This document shows, one piece after another, positions 33,508-44,572 of a DNA stretch of 64,000 bases. How positions within the stretch are numbered: position 1 is the first letter of the stretch; each line of letters opens with the position of its first letter. The position numbers and the translations under genes are program-made. The notes beneath the pieces are model-generated. The model was given only the letters and a program-made list of their open reading frames with translations. It searched no databases and was not told where the DNA came from. Source of the DNA: Cycas panzhihuaensis (lineage: Eukaryota > Cycadophyta); contig CM041465.1 in the NCBI GenBank assembly GCA_023213395.1, positions 136,469,741-136,533,740 of the forward strand, read 5' to 3'.

Positions 33508-34100
33508 TTGACAGATATTATAGAAAATTCATCGAGGATATGCATATATATCCGGACCTCTGGAAGAGTTATTAAAAAGAATATTGAATGGTTATGGACC
33601 AAGATCAACAACGAGCATTCAAACCTTAAAACAGCCGCTGTAGCAGCCTATATTGCGATTCCCATTGGAAGAAAGCCTTCATGTACATGTGGATGCGCCG
33701 CACACGCTATTGGATGCGTATTGGCCCAACCCAGTGATGATAAAACAGATCATCCAATCTATTTTGCCAGTCGGAAACTTACCAGGGCAGAGCAGAATTA
33801 TGCGACGACAGAAAGAGAAGCACTCGGCATGGTTTATGCACTACAAAAATTTCGACATTATTTATTATCTAATCCATTCCTGTTTTTTGTCGACCACCAA
33901 GCCCTGATGTATCTGGTGAATAAACCCATTATGCGAGGAAGGATCAGCAGATGGTTAATGCTGTTCCAAGAATTTTCATTCAGAATCATTGTGAAACCTG
34001 GTAAGGCGCACATCATTCCAGATCAACTATCAAGAATAAAAAATGGAGAGAAAGCCACGGGGACACAAGATGATTTTCTAGACGCAGCTCTATTCAGCAT
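33508..34100 (+). pseudogene. Element D RNase H
   Basis: First part of the 300-residue frame 33508-34410. It shows YFASRKLTRAEQNYATTERE, ALGMVYALQKFRHYLL, FFVDHQALMYLVNKP and ISRWLMLFQEF, ending PGKAHIIPDQLSR. This is the Ty3/Gypsy RNase H pattern. The amino end before 33640 is frame-damaged thumb sequence. Confidence 0.88.
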
Positions 34101-35319
34101 AGATGCAGTTCCAGTGGACTGGTATGAGGGTATACCAGAATACCTAGTGACCGGTGAAGTGCCAGCAGAATTAGATCGTGCGGGGAAAAGAAATTTCATT
34201 AGAAAAACGGAGCCGTATCAGCTTATCAGCGGTGAGTTGTACAAATTGGAGCCGGATGACATATTGCGACGTTGTGTTCGACAGCATGAGACAAACCAGA
34301 TCATGTCGCAGGCACATGAAGGAGTAGCAGGTGGCCACATGGGGAAATTGGCCACATGGCGAAAAATCTTGACGTCGGGATTCCGTGGCCATCGATGTTC
34401 AAGATGTTAAAAATGGGTTCAAGCATGCGATCATCGCCAACGAGTGGGGAAACCTAATCGATGTGATTTCCACCCGCTGCATCCCATACTACCCTTGACA
34501 CCATTCAAAATGGGGACTCGACTTTGTGGGGCCGATCAAACCAAGAAAGACGCCGATCAAAAGCTCGATACATTCCGTGGCAACCGACTATACGACAAAG
34601 TGGGTGGAAGGACGCATTGAGGAAAGCCGATGCAAAGTACAAAGAAGATTTCGTATGAGGTGATAATCACGCGATTTGATGCCCCTTGAGATTGTCATGA
34701 CCAAGGTGCCCACTTCCTCAACCAAACGGTTGAAGCGTTAACAACCGCCTTCATGATTAGCCATCTAAATCAACCCCTACTATCCCGCAGCCAATGGTCA
34801 AGCAGAGCTCCAACAAAATAATCAAAACTGCTTATGCGGAAGATATGCGACATCGGCAGATCAGATTGGGCCGAGAAGTTACCTTCCGTACTATGGGCTT
34901 TTCGTACGACATACAAAAGATCAGTTGGATGACCCCCATTCCAAATTGTATATGGCACGGAAGCCATCCTTCCGACCGAGTTCGAGATACCCAGCTTACG
35001 AGTGGCGATACAATGCCGACTAGACGACCTCCAGTTCTTGGAACGACGACTGGAAGATCTAATACGGTTGGAAGAGACGCGACATCTAGCCAACTGGGCG
35101 CAACATATAGAAAAGCGACGACAAAAAGCATGGCATGACCGCCATCTGCGGAAATCACAATTCAGTGAAGGGGATCACGTATTGCTATACGACAGCAAAT
35201 TCAAAACGCGCCCCGGGAAACTCAAGATGCGGTGGTTGGGACCATACATCGTGGAAAGAATTTTCGAGAATGGTTCAAGGTACCGAGAAATCGACGGACC
35301 CTCGCTACCAACACGGTAA
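34101..35319 (+). pseudogene. Element D integrase
   Basis: HHCC zinc region: HEGVAGGHMGKLATW then C-CQRVGKP (to about 34450). Core residues appear as WGLDFVGP near 34505 and TTKWVEG near 34590; the second Asp and Glu areas are frame-broken over 34650-34800. The C-terminal part is open over 35002-35319 with ARHLANWAQHIEKRRQKAWH-like helix residues and DHVLLYDSKFKTRPGKLKMR, RWLGPYIVERIFENG, a Gypsy integrase C-terminal barrel. No chromodomain is seen. Confidence 0.85.
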
Positions 35320-36146
35320 ATGGTAGCGCACTCAAGTCTTACATTGAGTAGCGATTACCAAGGATCACCGGTTGTACCATAGCGACAGCATGATGTTGAG
35401 GCAATCAATTGCCTTGATACCGAGCCATGATCCGCCTTTGGTATGGATATAAAAATTAAAAAAAAATTGGAAAAATAAAAAATAATCAGAACTCATTTAC
35501 GATATAAGCAACAAAGAAAGATAATCCGAGAAAAATCGAGGAAAACTCAAAAAGATACAAGCGAATTATAGTGTACGCACTTAACAGTATGCTACTGTGC
35601 ACGCATTGGGACATGGATAAAGTAGAAAATACACTATACGCATTCAAAGGAATTCACTAAAGTACGCATAGTGGAAAAAGTGACCGAATTATACTATACG
35701 CACTGAAAAGCACGCGACAGTGCACGCATAGTAGAAATAACTTTAAGTGGCTCAATTACATTTTACGCACCGAAAAGCACGTAAATGACACGCACAAAGG
35801 CATGTGAGCGTAAACTCAAATTATACATTATACGTACCAACGACGCACGAAGCTGCACGCACCGTGGTAAAAGATACTTAAGTGACTATTTGCATTATAC
35901 GTACCAACGAAAGCACGAATCGAGCACGCATAATAGCAATTTAACATTATACGCACCAAGGGCACGATAAGACAAAAACACAAAACGACAAATCATTACG
36001 CACTACTGCGAACATTCCCGCGGCAAAGACGCAGAGTGAACGGACCACCAAGACGCAAGGGTTTGCTCGAGTACGCATCACAGTGACCGAAACAGTGAAA
36101 CGTACGTGCGGTTCTACCGGTACGCTTTAGGTTTTCTTTCTTACCT
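35320..36146 (+). repeat. Diverged tandem array rich in TACGCA/GCACGCA
   Basis: About eight diverged units of 50-68 bp start near 35571, 35632, 35692, 35761, 35828, 35894, 35946 and 35996. A typical unit starts ATTATACGCAC or ACTATACGCAC, has a GCACG some 10 bases on and a second TGCACGCAT about 25 bases on. The same TACGCAT word recurs in the D LTRs. 35320-35570 and 36010-36146 hold no recognised feature beyond isolated motif copies. Confidence 0.7.
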
Positions 36147-37223
36147 TTGGGAATCCACAGCCATGATGAGGACGGCAGGGTGCCAAGAGGCATACATTCC
36201 CAAGCTGAAACAGGACCTCCAAACCCTACCAAAAGATTTCGCATAAAGATTAAGCAGCAGTCGAAGGATTACATTTTTTGCAACCCTATGTATTATGACC
36301 CGGAGTTAATGGACCAAATTCTGATGGCTCTAAAAGCAAACAGCAGCAAAGCCAAATTGGACGCAGATATAGTCCACATCATTACTGGACTTCACAAGGA
36401 GGGAGAGGTTCCATTGGGAACGAAGAGGTCGGAGGTTGACAGGGAAATGTGGATGAGGGAGTTATGCCATCCTAACACCCAAATAATGTCCGGCGGAATC
36501 AGGGTAGCCGACATTATGGACAACAAATTGCAGTGGGTGGCCAAGGTGATTAATTCCAGGTTTTTGTCAAAAAGGAAATATACCTACATCCAGGGAGGTA
36601 TGATGCAGGTACTCTTAAAAATTCGGGATGGAGAAAGAATGAACTGGTCCGAATTTTTATCAGAGAATATGAGGCAACAGTTACAGGAAATCCGGACACA
36701 ACCCTTCCGCCATCCTTCATTGCTTTTGGCAATTCTATTTTACCAAAGGTCCTAAGTTCAATTAACTGTAACCACTATTTCTCCTGAACCAATCATTAAA
36801 CAGTGGGTAGCCGAGTTCCCAGACACGACAACCAGCATGGAAGCTAAACAGAGAGTTCAGAAGCAAATGCAGAAGGTCCTTACCTGGTTACAAAACCCTG
36901 TGTACACCTGTTCCTCATAGAACAAAGCAAGCATCCATCGTCATGGAAGAGGAAGAAAGGAGAAGAGGAAATAGAAGAAGAAGAGGAGGAGGAGGCAGAA
37001 GCATCCTGGGAAGAATGGGAAGACTTCCCAGTAGCAGCAGAGGTCGAGGAGCCCTCAGCACCTCCTACACCGCAGGACAAAGCGGGACCAATCATTCAAA
37101 TGATCCAGGATTTGGAGGCAGGGTATAAAGCAGAGATAGCGGCCCTTCAGGAGAAAATAAAGGAGAAGGATGCCATTATTGCTACCCTGACACAGATAAA
37201 CGAAGAAATTTTAGGAGAATCAA
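36147..37223 (+). pseudogene. Additional frame downstream of integrase in D
   Basis: Not a known pol domain. 36147-36755 (202 residues) contains KDYIFCNPMYYDPELMDQIL, EVDREMWMRELCHPNTQIM, LQWVAKVINSRFLSKRKYTY and MNWSEFLSENMRQQLQEI. Frame changes follow near 36715 and 36860. Then a clean frame from about 36863 to a TGA at 37221-37223 has VHLFLIEQSKHPSSW, an acidic run of about ten Glu with a W-EEWEDFP segment, a Pro patch and a heptad-like C-terminus (IQMIQDLEAGYKAEIAALQE, IKEKDAIIATLTQINEEIL) that should form a coiled coil. The reading direction matches the element. I do not recognise the family; coiled coil is inferred from heptads. Confidence 0.6.
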
Positions 37224-37246
37224 GGCAGCAGGAGCCGCCTTGAGAC

Positions 37247-37261
37247 AGAGTGGGGGAGGGA
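37247..37261 (+). other. Polypurine-like run upstream of the D 3' LTR
   Basis: AGAGTGGGGGAGGGA ends about 74 bases before the LTR start at 37335. In the other elements here the polypurine tract touches the LTR. The bases next to the LTR (CCCGGATAGA) are a poor primer site, so this tract may be the real one with an insertion behind it. Confidence 0.4.
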
Positions 37262-37334
37262 TACCCCGAAATTTTGATTTTTTGGAGTTTTGTTGAGCAA
37301 GGATGCTCAAACCCATAATCATGACCCGGATAGA

Positions 37335-38181
37335 TGTTGGTGTTAAAATGACTCAATGGTCGTGGTGAGGACCAGAGGTAGGTCGACAACCCGAGTTGTG
37401 CGGTATGGACCGCACGGAGGTGCGTATGAGGTAAAACGCGTAAAAACAAGCATTCCGGTACGTATGAGGACAAGCGCACTGAACGGCACGCATGATGAAC
37501 GCATCAGTGGCGTAATCGAACCAAACGGCAAGACGCATGACCTGTGTGACCAAAGGAAGACCGGGAGGTGCTGACGCATGCACGCATGCACGACCCAAAG
37601 GAATAATTAATTAAGGACAAACAAAGTGATTAAGTGAAGAGGTACGATAAAGCGAAGAGGTACGCATGATCGAAGGGTACGGTTATGACAGATACCATAA
37701 CCCTTCAGCCAAAAGGTACCAGCAGGAGTACTTAAGGAGGTACGCATGATTCACCTGGTGAGGGTGAGAGCCAGATATCACGAGTACGCAAAGGTGCAGA
37801 AGACAGTACGCATGACAGCCGATTGGAGCACGAATGTATGATAAGTACCATCTGGGTACGCATATGTAATGTAAGGATCAGATGTCGCTGGAATGCTCAG
37901 GAATGCATTCCAGCCCCTGTGTAAATGAACTGTTGAATTAATAAAAGGAAGAGTTATGTGGAAATTGATGTATGCTTGATGTTGTGATGATGATTTGCTG
38001 GAGTATGTGTTGATTTCTGTACTGCTGTGTACCATTCTGTGAATTATATATGGAATGCATGTGGAATATATGTGAATGACCATGTTGACAGTATCCCGAA
38101 ACTAGACTATAGCGCTGTGTAACCTTGACAAGTGCAGCAAAGGGTATCTCGTAAGGGTAACGAGATCAGCCGAAGTCAACA
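37335..38181 (+). repeat. 3' LTR of element D (847 bp)
   Basis: TGTTGGTGTTAAAATG to GAAGTCAACA, followed by the second CATGG at 38182-38186. The second half is nearly identical to the 5' LTR; the first 290 bases are not. Confidence 0.92.
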
Positions 38182-38186
38182 CATGG

Positions 38187-38604
38187 GTCCACATAAGTCT
38201 GAGTGAACTAACTGCAATGGATAAGATGCACGCCATGCTTTGCCTTTAGGAAAAGGCATCGATGCTGTGTCCCCATTATGCAAGCTTCGCAAAAACATTT
38301 TGAACCATACATCTTTGGAAGCCCATATACCATGTTTTTGCTTATCATCTGCTTCAAATTGCCTAGGCTTAAGTGACCTAGACGTTGATGCCATAATTGA
38401 ATTTTCGACAAAGATATGGAACCAGAATAAGCAGAATCAAGTGTAATGTTATTGGCATCCAACTTATAAAGACCTTGATCCTCATAGGCAATAGCTACGA
38501 TCTGGTCATCTTTGTCACTAATGATACATTTCCCATTTTTGAATAATACGCTCATCTATTGCTTGTCCAACTGGCTAACAGATAGCAGATTCTTCTCCAT
38601 GGAA
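38187..38604 (-). pseudogene. Element B pre-integrase region
   Basis: The minus-strand frame 38555-38208 starts MSVLFKNGKCIISDKDDQIV. It has YEDQGLYKLDAN, LWHQRLGHLSLGNLKQMISK and the zinc ligands CFCEACIMGTQH. LVHSDLCGPM (first integrase Asp) follows in the next frame up to the D junction. The segment before it (LLSVSQLDKQ) contains a stop at about 38556. It directly continues into integrase at 27749 once D is ignored. Confidence 0.9.
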
Positions 38605-38609
38605 GGAAT
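38605..38609. other. Target-site duplication GGAAT of element E, left copy
   Basis: GGAAT at 38605-38609 and 46434-46438 brackets element E inside the protease region of B. Confidence 0.92.
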
Positions 38610-38976
38610 TGTGACGATGTTAATGTCACATGGTCATTTCGTGAAGTTAGAATTAGATAAAGTCACTTTTCTGTTTATAACTTTAGGATAAGGTGACTAT
38701 GCCTAAGTCACTTAAGTGAAATGACATAAAGTTCATTTCATTGTAATTTCATGTAATCTCATTTGAATGTCATTGGGAGGGAAAACTCAAATTCCAAACC
38801 CTAATGAGCATCCTCATTATATAAGCTGAAATTACATGGAGAGTGATCATATTCTACACTTCTCCTTTTTGAACTCAAGCTATTAGCATTCTCTTGTTGA
38901 GCACATTGTGCTTGTCTCCACTATTTGCCATTGTGTAGTGTTAGTGCACTAGATCCCTAGATCCATTCCCTCAACA
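38610..38976 (+). repeat. 5' LTR of element E
   Basis: TGTGACGATG to CCCTCAACA. TATA box TATATAAG at 38818-38825. It differs from the 3' LTR mostly by transitions. Confidence 0.94.
38818..38825 (+). promoter_or_regulatory. TATA box in the E 5' LTR
   Basis: TATATAAG lies about 209 bases into the 367-bp LTR and is conserved in K and in the 3' LTR. It is the likely core promoter for the genomic transcript. Confidence 0.6.
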
Positions 38977-38977
38977 A

Positions 38978-38989
38978 GTGGTATCAGAG
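38978..38989 (+). other. Primer binding site of element E
   Basis: TGGTATCAGAGC is a perfect complement of the initiator-Met tRNA 3' end and starts two bases after the LTR. Confidence 0.92.
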
Positions 38990-41056
38990 CCATTGGGTGG
39001 ATCCTAGTGCCACACTCACTTGCAAGGAGATTGCAAGCTATGTTCTCCTCTTCTTCACCATTCATGTGAAGTGAAGAGTTGAGGTTTTTTAAAAAAAAAT
39101 CCATTTATTAAAGCTCTATTTATAGCAGATTTTTAGTACAAAATTATATGTTGTTGTACTATTTTATTTCTGCAGATAAGAGGAAGGAGTGTGGTCGCTA
39201 AAAGCAACCTATTTGCAGGCCTAAAGGAGCACAGGAATTGCTCAGTTGATAGCAATTTTCAGCCATCGTTTTTAGCCCCAAATCTGACATTTTGGCCTAT
39301 TTTTTGCCATTTTTTTGCAGTGAAAGTCAGATTTCAAAGTTGCAGAAGAAGAAATCAGTGACTTTCAGTGATTAGAGGCAGATTTTAAAGTATAAATCAA
39401 ACCGTACGGCCATGGTACGGACAGTACGGATTTCCATACAACGGCACGGCCAAAAAATCAAAGTGCTCAGAATCGCACGAAATTTCACTAGCAGGTGCGT
39501 CTTGGCCTCTTAAGCACTTTTGTCTACTGGAGCGACGCGAGATTTTGAGTTTAAAGGGGTCAAACAAATTGCTTTTTGCAGCCATTCTCCAAATTTAAAA
39601 TCTCGATCTAGAAAAATCGAGGAGTTTTTTCCCGTCAGTAATACATGTTTTTGGATCTCCTCGTCTCGATCTATCATTTGGGACAGGTCTCACATGAATC
39701 CGACGCTCTGTTGAAAAGTTATGACAATTTTTAGGTTTTCTAGTACATTTTGGCCATGAGTTAGAACCGGCTTTTTGCTGCTTTTTGATAAGATTTTTCA
39801 AAATTTTGTATATTTGTAAAGTGCGGTGAAGGCCAAGAACTGAAATTTTAATTTTTTCAAAATTTTTGAAATTTGTGCCATATAAGCGGTACAATATACA
39901 TCTTTTGCCCAACAACAGACTTAGTTTGCTGAAAATTTGATTTTTCAGCGTACATTGTATTTCTCAAATTTTTAGTTTTTTTTTTTTTACCCTTAAAAAA
40001 AAAAAAATTATTGTATGTAAAAGGGGTTTTTTAAAGACATTTATAGCCTTTGTGGCTTTTCGAGGCTTATTTTGGCCCTTTTGTAAAAAGAACAAGGTAC
40101 TTAAATCCTTTGTAAAGCCAATCATTTGGATCAGAGCAATATCCGATGATTTGGCTCATCATGTGTATGATTTTAATGGTTGCATGCACTTGGAGACTTC
40201 ATTGAGTGCCACTTGGGCACTAGGTGGACACGTCATCACTACACTTGGACACGACAACAACACTTAAGTGGAACATTTACATCTGGCCATTATTTTTACA
40301 TGACATTCGAGAACAAGAGCACTTTCCTTAAAATCAACTCATCTCGACGACTTTATACCGCCAGCTTCGACTTGTGCACATACTCGCCTTTGGTTGAAAT
40401 AGACCAAGGTTGGTCAAGTCCAGCCCTAAGGGAGGTGTGAGTTTCATACTAGGTCCGGTCATAACCTAGATAGTGGTGGAGGGACAGTTAGCCATACCTA
40501 CGGCCTCCAATTAGGGATTATCCCGATAACCATCCGGAAAACCGAAAACCCTTAATCAAGATAATTAATTTAGGGCCAATATCCGTCATAGCCGTGGGAC
40601 ATGCACGCATTTCTCTTGGAGAGTATATCGCTCATTGGTGAACTGGTGAGGACCGGCAAGACTGTCTCCACGCTTACTTGGATTTCATCACCAAGAACGA
40701 TGCGGTATCGCGGTGAAGGCCATTAATTACGATACTAGAAGCCCCTTAGGCATTGACACCTCACCTACTTTGGATACAAGTCGAGGTTTGGGTTTGTTAC
40801 ACATCCTACATCACTTTGGTTTTCGCCAGTGCACCCACATGCCGCCTTCTATATAGGCCTTCTCACTTATCTTGATTAGATCACTTACATCACATACTTA
40901 TTTGTGATCTCTTTGTTTCCACATCTTACATTGCATTACTTCATTATTCCTCTGCGTCAGTAGACCTCACAAGTGTCGTTGACTCCACCTTCTTATACTT
41001 AGTGCATTTTCCTACACATTTATATACATCACTCTTATTCATCTTTTCACACCACC
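38990..41056 (+). other. 5' leader of element E
   Basis: Two kilobases of noncoding leader. It includes T- and A-runs near 39980-40010 and a C/G-richer stretch over 40440-40760. The frames 40052-40267 and 40180-40440 lack known domains. It is not similar by eye to the leaders of A, B, C or F. Confidence 0.6.
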
Positions 41057-42190
41057 ATGTCGACCAACTTCAAGCTGTAATGTGAATTGTATGCTAAAAG
41101 GGAAGGAGAATTGGGATCTATGGTTCACGGAGTTAAAAACGCAGCAAGTATGAGGGACTCGGCCGACCACTTGGAGCGAACCCCGATAATACCTGCGACC
41201 AACACCACATCGCAGAGTGGTGGCACACCTCAGCCTCCTCTTGCTCATAATCAGAACGGCGGCGGTGGATCATTGAAGGCCGAAGATCGGGCGGTGGATC
41301 CCGCTAGTTACAAATTACTCCTTGCACAACCCGATCGATGACACGCAAAGACGACATCGCTTTTCAAGGTCCTCGAAGTCCTCAAAAGAAACTTCGATAC
41401 TCGATCAAACTTGGAGTTTGTTCATATGGTATTGAAGATGAACAAGATGCGAATGCAGAAAGGGCGAGCACATGAAACCATCAATGCTCTTCGCCCCATT
41501 AAACAGGGCATTGATAGGGATTTTAAGACCCAATGCATAACTTGGGCCTTCCTAATTCAATCCAGTCTGTATGTTCCTGATTATAAGAACCTGCTAGGAA
41601 ATCTTTAGTCATCTGGCACAGTGAAGATCCTCAACTTCGAAGCATTAGCTGAGAAGTTTATTGAACATGACAAGACCTTCACTACTAGCTTCCCACTTTC
41701 AGATTCAACTCCTAATGCAGCCTTTGAAGCTGACATGGACGATGAAGTATAGTACACCAAACAGCAAGGTCAATCTTCACGAGGAGGAAGAAGAGGTCGT
41801 GGAAGAGGCAGGGGAAAGCAACAGGGACAACAACAAAGGCAACAACAAGGTCAGCAGCAAAACAGTAGTCAAAAGACTGTCAATCAGAGACAACCAAACA
41901 ATAATGCTCCCACGTGTCAAAGGTGTAACAGGAAAGGACACCTTGCAAAAGATTGCCGCATTGACTACAACAGATTGCCTCGTCATCAACAATAGCAACA
42001 TCAAGCCCACAATGTTGATGAAAGTCATGATGACTTATTTGCAGGAGTAAATCTCATTGAGGCACGTATTCAACAAAGCAGGGAAGCATCCACTTCATCT
42101 ATTGCTTCTAGACCTAAGAGGTACATCGAGGCACACTGTGGCACAGCCATTTGTCAGCTTGATTCGCCACTACCTCGACCACTTGGACAG
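41057..42190 (+). pseudogene. Element E gag with zinc knuckle
   Basis: One reading frame from ATG 41057 (in the context ACCACCATGTCG) with stops at 41078, 41339, 41606, about 41750 and 41993. Recognisable gag parts are LEFVHMVLKMNKMRMQKG, LAEKFIEHDKTFTTSFP, a Gly/Arg- and Gln-rich RNA-binding stretch (41770-41880) and a CCHC knuckle CQRCNRKGHLAKDC (41915-41956). The frame then carries on unbroken into protease. Confidence 0.85.
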
Positions 42191-42763
42191 GCAAATGCTG
42201 CATCAACATCATCATCAGACTGGGTTATGGACACAGGAGCTACCCAGCACATGACTTGTCACCGGGACTTCTTTCAGGATTTTGATTCAGAGGTCACCGG
42301 AGTAGTACACATGGCCGATAAGTCGACACAACCTGTTCAAGGCATGGGCTCTATATGCCTGAAGCTCCCAGGCCTGCCCAATTTTACTTTAAAAGATGTC
42401 TTGTATATTCCCCATCTCAAACAAAACCTTCTGTCGTTATCCACACTTGTCTCCTGTGGATTCGACCTGAGTGTCACAGCTAATGATCAAGTTCTTAGTG
42501 TTATTCACCCACCTTCATGTTCTGTGGTAATGACTGAGAAACTTGAAGGTAAGCTATTTAGACTGATTAGAACCACATTGTCTTCTTCCGCATACCAAGT
42601 TGTTGCCCCCATCTGTGTCATGGAAGAACTTGCATATAATGTCACATTGACTCATTCCAAGTTGTCCCTAGAAGCTCTTTGGCATGCTCGCATGGGGCAC
42701 GTCAAACTTGATCGGCTTAAGGAAATCTCTCATTCTACCTGTGTCCGCCTGATTTTCCTCTAA
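42191..42763 (+). pseudogene. Element E protease and pre-integrase
   Basis: Frame in phase with gag. The aspartic protease site WVMDTGATQHMTCHRDFF lies at about 42221-42275, VHMADKSTQPVQGMGSI and LKDVLYIPHLKQNLLSLSTL follow, and then the pre-integrase LWHARMGHVKLDRLKE. The active site DTG is intact. The frame is lost by a one-base change around 42740, before the zinc ligands. Confidence 0.9.
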
Positions 42764-43808
42764 GCCGTTCAAATGTGAAGCTTGCATTATTGCCAAATCC
42801 CACTGACAGCGATTTCCCCAGAGTCAATGGAAAGCCAGTCAGCCTCTTGAATTAGTACACTCAGACATCTGTGGGCCTATGCCTATCCCTTCTCTCACAG
42901 GGAAGAGGTACTATATTACATTTATTGATGACTTCACTCGAAAGGTATGGGTGACCTTTCTCAAATCAAAAGATGAAGCATTCACAGTATTCAAGGCATT
43001 CAAGGCTCTCACAGAGAAGGAATCCAGATATCAACTGAAGTGTCTCAGGACTGACAATGGTGGCGAATACACTTCAAATGAATTCGAAGACTTCTTGTGT
43101 CAGTAGGGGATCAAGCATCAAACAACTATTGTAGGTACCCCTCAGTAGAATGGCGTTGTTGAAAGGGCTAATAGAACCATAATGAATATGGCACGGGCTA
43201 TACTTGTCTTCAAGAATGTGCTTGCATATCTTTGGGCCGAAGCTATTTATACTGCAGTCTACTGCATGAACAACATAAGTCCATCGAAGCTCGACTCGTC
43301 TCCAAATGAACGATGGACCGGATGCACTTTACCGGCCCATCACTTCAAAATTTTTGGCTCTACTTGTTATGCTCACATTCTTGATGAGCATAGAAATAAG
43401 CTCCAACCGCGAGCTTTAAAGGGCATCTTTGTTGGGTACCCCATCAACAAGAAAGGGTACAAGGTCTTCATTCCAACATTAAAGAAGATCATTATCACTA
43501 GAGATGTGGTGTTTGTGGAGACAGAGGATCAACTACTTCAACTTGATTCTAAAGCACCATCTCATAGATACAACGATGTCCAGGAATATGATGTACAGAT
43601 TCCAACATTTGGGGGGGGAGACATTGAAGAAATACTCAAAATTTTGGAATCTGACAATAGAGCCTTGGAGGACACTATCCTTGACTCAGATCACTGCCAA
43701 TGTGCGCCAACCCAGGGCAATCTTGGGAGAATAGCTAGGAATCACCACGTCAAGCATCAAAAGGAAAAGGAGTTGCAGAAGAACCACCTTCACCACCTTC
43801 AGTTGTAG
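42764..43808 (+). pseudogene. Element E integrase
   Basis: Pre-integrase ligands FKCEACIIAKSH, then the core HSDICGPM, YYITFIDDFTRKVWVTFLK, LRTDNGGEYTSNEF and NGVVERANRTIMNMA, so the D, D and E catalytic positions are all present. FGSTCYAHILDEHRNKL and LKGIFVGYPINKKGYK complete the C-terminus. Three in-frame stops (about 42819, 43106 and 43145) interrupt it. Confidence 0.92.
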
Positions 43809-43825
43809 GGCCGGCTTCTCCAGCA

Positions 43826-44572
43826 ATGTCATCAACCTCCGGACCATACATCTCCCATGATCCTTTTCAGAATCAAAATGAAAATCAAGATGTTGTGGAA
43901 ATGAAAACCTCATCCCCAACCAAAGGTTTTCGAGAAGCCTACCAGTTGCACAAAGACTTGAGATCTGATAAGGTAGGCAAAATTGGCACTCGAAGTGGTG
44001 CCTACAGAGCAAGGGAGCAAACATCACTTCCCATAGAGCTTGAACCAGCAGAACTGCACCTTTCTTCAAATGACGAGCCTCTATCATACCAAGAAGCTGT
44101 GAAACACACAGTTTGGAGAAATGCCATGAATGAGGAATACCAATCCTTGATCAAGAACGGTACATGGGAGCTCGTTGATCTGCCTTTGGGAAGGAAGGTA
44201 GTCAGAAACAAATGGGTGTTCAAAAATAAATACAGATCAGACGGCACCCTTGAAAAACACAAGGCGAGGTTGGTCGCAAAAGGATTCACCCAAAGGGAAG
44301 GCATTGACTACACAGAAGTCTTCGCACCAACTACCAAATGGCCCACAATCAGAGCACTTGTGGCCTTGGCTGCTCAACAGGGTTGGAAAATTCACCAACT
44401 CGATGTGAAAACTGCTTTTCTCAATGGAGATTTGGAAGAAGAAATCTACATGACACAGCCTGAAGGCTTTGAGATAGCAGGACAGGAGCAGAAAGTGTGT
44501 AGACTGAAAAAGTCGTTATATGGCCTAAACAAGCCCCTCGCGCTTGGTTCACCAAGTTGTCCAACAAAATGA
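43826..44572 (+). pseudogene. Element E reverse transcriptase, N-terminal part
   Basis: 248 residues: linker, then YQEAVKHTVWRNAMNEEYQS, NKWVFKNKYRSDGTLEKHKA, LVAKGFTQREGIDYTEVFAP and the first catalytic Asp in HQLDVKTAFLNGDLEEEIYM. Within SLYGL-K the frame is lost: E has CTAAACAAG where K has CTAAAACAAG, a one-base deletion at about 44527. RT is thereby split just before its catalytic DD. Confidence 0.93.

Larger units (their letters stand above)
27750..38181 (+). mobile_element. Gypsy element D (+), complete by ends, with extra frames
   Basis: 10.4-kb Ty3/Gypsy element with 843/847-bp LTRs and a perfect 5-bp target duplication. Order: LTR, gag, HTT-type zinc knuckles, protease, a second gag-like frame, RT, RNase H, integrase, a TACGCA-rich tandem array, an additional frame, LTR. 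RT before integrase order is Gypsy. Pol is riddled with small indels. Fragment J (57833-59038) is a relative. The clade is not assigned. Confidence 0.92.

Noticed and set aside
37343-37598. Frames in the D LTR on both strands
   Set aside because: They lie wholly within the LTR, differ between the two LTR copies and show no protein features.
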